IMG/VR virus record: IMGVR_UViG_3300031825_000409
Location: 1-31,628 of that record
Strand: one strand, 5' to 3'
From: a virus
DNA length: 31,628 nucleotides
This document shows positions 30,033-31,628 of this stretch, in pieces. Made by a program: the position numbers and the translations under genes. How positions within the stretch are numbered: the stretch's first letter is position 1; each line of letters begins with the position of its first letter. Under the pieces are notes generated by a model. It was given only the letters and a program-made list of their open reading frames with translations, ran no database searches and was not told the DNA's origin.

Positions 30033-30675
30033 TCTGCCTCAGGGCCGCCTGAACCTCAGCGTCCGTGATCCCGAGCGGCTGGCGATGGGCGCTGCCGTCA
30101 CCCGGCAGCGGCACGGAGGCCCAGGCGCCATTCAGTCGCCGCCGGAATTCCGCCTCGCTCGCCTCGCCGGCCAGGTAGGAGTCGTAGAGCGTCCACGAGA
30201 GGCGCTTGCGACCGAGACGCTCCTGAAGCTCGGGCGTGAACACCTCGGAGCCCGACAGTCCCATCTGCTTGCGGAGGTCACGCAGCGTGGCGCGCGTGAA
30301 CTGGTACTTGCCGACCGGCGTGCTCCCGTTGGGAGCCCGCATGGCGGCCTGGAAGCGATCCACCTCATCCAGCGTCATCCGGGTGATCGGCTTGTCGTAG
30401 CCCGGCGGATCGTACTTCCCGAAGCCGAACGTCACGTCATAGCTCACTGGATGGCCCTTCACCTCGGCCTGGGCGATCAGGTCCAGCAGAATCCGCGCGT
30501 CGTCCACGGGCGGTTGGACCGCCTTTGGCGCGGGGGCGGCGGCCGGCCTGACCTGGGGCGCCGGGGCGGTCTGCTTCTGCATCTCCGCGGCCGCTTCCCT
30601 CAGGGCCTCCAGCGCGGCGGAGGATCTGAACATGCGGCCCCAGTGCGGGTCGTGGTCGCGGGTCTCGGTCGGCAT
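29977..30675 (-). CDS. lambda R-like muramidase/transglycosylase, putative toxin
   Basis: A 232-residue protein starting at ATG 30675 after GGAGAGA. Residues 1-70 are a linker rich in Ala, Pro and Gln (QTAPAPQVRPAAAPAPK). The C-terminal domain resembles lambda endolysin R (GH104-like): LIAQAEVKG with the candidate catalytic Glu, GSTPVGKYQFTRATLRDLRK like STGAGRYQ...RKQLGL, and LNGAWASVP like SNIWASLP. It would cut glycan strands of peptidoglycan in the periplasm. It is not in the lysis block; its leader and promoter are a copy of the portal leader, so it is expressed with the head genes. It converges on a lipoprotein gene. Confidence 0.75.
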   Translation of the reverse strand: MPTETRDHDPHWGRMFRSSAALEALREAAAEMQKQTAPAPQVRPAAAPAPKAVQPPVDDARILLDLIAQAEVKGHPVSYDVTFGFGKYDPPGYDKPITRMTLDEVDRFQAAMRAPNGSTPVGKYQFTRATLRDLRKQMGLSGSEVFTPELQERLGRKRLSWTLYDSYLAGEASEAEFRRRLNGAWASVPLPGDGSAHRQPLGITDAEVQAALRQIRDARRSTALQVPPADSP

Positions 30676-30700
30676 CGGCTGTCTCTCCATCTCGGCAAAC

Positions 30701-30897
30701 GGCAAGCGCCCGCGCGAGCGGGCCCTGGTGGAGGAAAGGCTGGCGGGTGGAGGCGGCGCGAGGGCCGCGAAATCGAATGTCTCGCGGACGCATCAGAAGC
30801 CTCACCGCCCAAGGGGGATCGGGCGGCGGGCGCACTCATCAACGCTGACGAATTTATCTCACGAACGCGTGGCGTTTGTCAAGAACAAAATGAGAAC
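30701..30897. repeat. portal leader and promoter, copy 2 (upstream of the muramidase)
   Basis: Second copy of 26259-26463. Same hairpin next to the start, same promoter and LexA box at the far end. It gives the muramidase gene the regulation of the head operon. Confidence 0.92.
30853..30897 (-). promoter_or_regulatory. SOS-type promoter of the muramidase
   Basis: LexA box GTTC-N7-GTTC (30897-30883) directly followed by TTGACA (30882-30877), 18-base spacer and GATAAA (30858-30853), as at the portal promoter. Confidence 0.8.
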
Positions 30898-30911
30898 AAC
30901 GAGCCGCGTCC

Positions 30912-31250
30912 TCACATCGGCGGATCGGCGTCCGCGCCGGGCGCTTCCCGCTCCGACGTCAACGCCCCGGCGAGCAGCGCCAGGGCTCCGGCGCAATAGC
31001 CGATGGTGAGCGGCCAGCCATCCGTCCGGGCGCCCAGCGCCAGCAGGATCAGGCTGTGCCCCGTCGTGAGCAGGCCGAGCCATATCGCGAAGCGCCGCCG
31101 CAGGGGATGCCGGTCGAGCTCGGTCCCGATGGTGACGAGGCCGCCCAGCGCGAGCAGTCCGGCCGTGGCGGAATTCCCCAGGATGCGCATCCCCGCCCAG
31201 GCCAGCACGACGGCCGCACCGCCCAGGATCAGCACGCGCTGAAGCTTCAT
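30912..31250 (-). CDS. small membrane protein, immunity-type
   Basis: A 112-residue protein with four hydrophobic segments and an acidic C-terminus (SEREAPGADADPPM). ATG 31250 follows GAGGTGGG; GTG 31259 is possible. It ends 15 bases before the LexA box of the second leader copy, exactly where the 26479-26943 membrane gene ends relative to the first copy, so the repeated unit includes a membrane gene end. Family not recognised. Confidence 0.55.
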   Translation of the reverse strand: MKLQRVLILGGAAVVLAWAGMRILGNSATAGLLALGGLVTIGTELDRHPLRRRFAIWLGLLTTGHSLILLALGARTDGWPLTIGYCAGALALLAGALTSEREAPGADADPPM

Positions 31251-31301
31251 GCCGCCCACCTCTCAACCGCGCTCATTGAGTGGCGCGAAACGGGAATGCC
31301 A

Positions 31302-31628
31302 TCAACGGGCCGGTGGAACGGGCGACTTGCGCTCGAAGTATGCACGCGCCACGGCCGCCAGGAACCACGCCGCGGCTGCAACCACGATCTGGATATCCAG
31401 CAGCGTCGGACGAAGATCGCGGGGGATGCCGGTGGCGGCGACCGCGATGGAGGCCAGGACCGGATACCAAAGAGAGAGCGGGCGGTCCTTCAGAGTCATC
31501 CAGAAGTAGATGCCGCCGAGACCTACGGCGGCCATCCCCTCGCGCCGCACGGCAAAGTCCGCCAGCCCGCTGAAGATCACGAAGGCCGAGGCCAGGAGCG
31601 TCGCATACCGAAGAGCCGCACCACGCAT
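31302..31628 (-). CDS. small membrane protein at window edge, immunity-type
   Basis: A 108-residue frame with four hydrophobic segments and a short basic tail (ARAYFERKSPVPPAR). An ATG lies at the last three bases of the window, so it may be complete or continue to the right. It precedes the 30912 membrane gene by 51 bases on the same strand, suggesting another protection unit whose toxin lies outside the window. Confidence 0.5.
   Translation of the reverse strand: MRGAALRYATLLASAFVIFSGLADFAVRREGMAAVGLGGIYFWMTLKDRPLSLWYPVLASIAVAATGIPRDLRPTLLDIQIVVAAAAWFLAAVARAYFERKSPVPPAR

Overview
This GC-rich window (roughly two thirds G+C) looks like the structural and lysis half of a P22-type podoviral prophage, or of a phage-derived particle, in an alphaproteobacterium. 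The host assignment rests on ten perfect GAAC-N7-GAAC motifs, the LexA (SOS) operator known from Alphaproteobacteria, and on the base composition. Caulobacterales (Caulobacter, Phenylobacterium, Brevundimonas) is my best guess, but it is inference.

The phage genes run right to left on the minus strand: SOS-type promoter and leader (26.3-26.5 kb), portal (24361-26244), two complete scaffolding genes (B 21103-21930, A 18854-19675), P22-type coat protein (14516-15718), a small virion protein (11921-12304), a GH16 glycanase-type tailspike (10205-11917), head-tail adaptor (9513-10136), tail fibre and glycine-rich adhesin genes (7511-9513), a gp10-like tail hub protein (2831-4639), an ejection-type virion protein (1509-2471) and a lysis block (holin-like, M15 endolysin, i-spanin, o-spanin; 1-1512). 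A glycosylation cassette (two GT9/GT41-like glycosyltransferases on plus, one methyltransferase on minus) sits inside the tail region. I see no terminase, integrase, repressor or replication gene in the window.

The unusual part is what separates the head genes. Nearly every junction holds a putative toxin gene on the minus strand, in the structural operon, with a putative immunity gene usually on the plus strand converging on it and often overlapping its 3' end. Pairs: lambda-R-like muramidase (29977-30675) with a lipoprotein (29577-30032); a decayed tandem copy of both (29352-29504 and 29060-29368); two homologous MAGKTQPP-type proteins (16519-17151, 18165-18854) facing polytopic membrane proteins; glycine-zipper proteins (23242-23706, 21945-22475) beside polytopic membrane proteins; a DUF6973-like protein (20552-21103) followed by two membrane-anchored periplasmic proteins; and an HNH nuclease (13660-14427) followed by a soluble protein. 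More membrane proteins of immunity type lie at 26479-26943 and at the right edge.

The cassettes are bordered by duplicated phage sequence: the coat 3' end (13012-13106 = 14514-14608), the coat 5' end plus leader (17156-17316 = 15673-15885), the whole scaffolding gene, and the portal leader with its promoter (30701-30897 = 26259-26463). LexA boxes sit at the starts of the immunity genes and abut the -35 of the portal and muramidase promoters. My working model is an SOS-induced, lysis-released phage head that carries polymorphic toxins, assembled by repeated insertion of toxin-immunity modules between head genes. The architecture, repeats and operators are seen directly in the sequence. Toxin function and packaging in the particle are inference.
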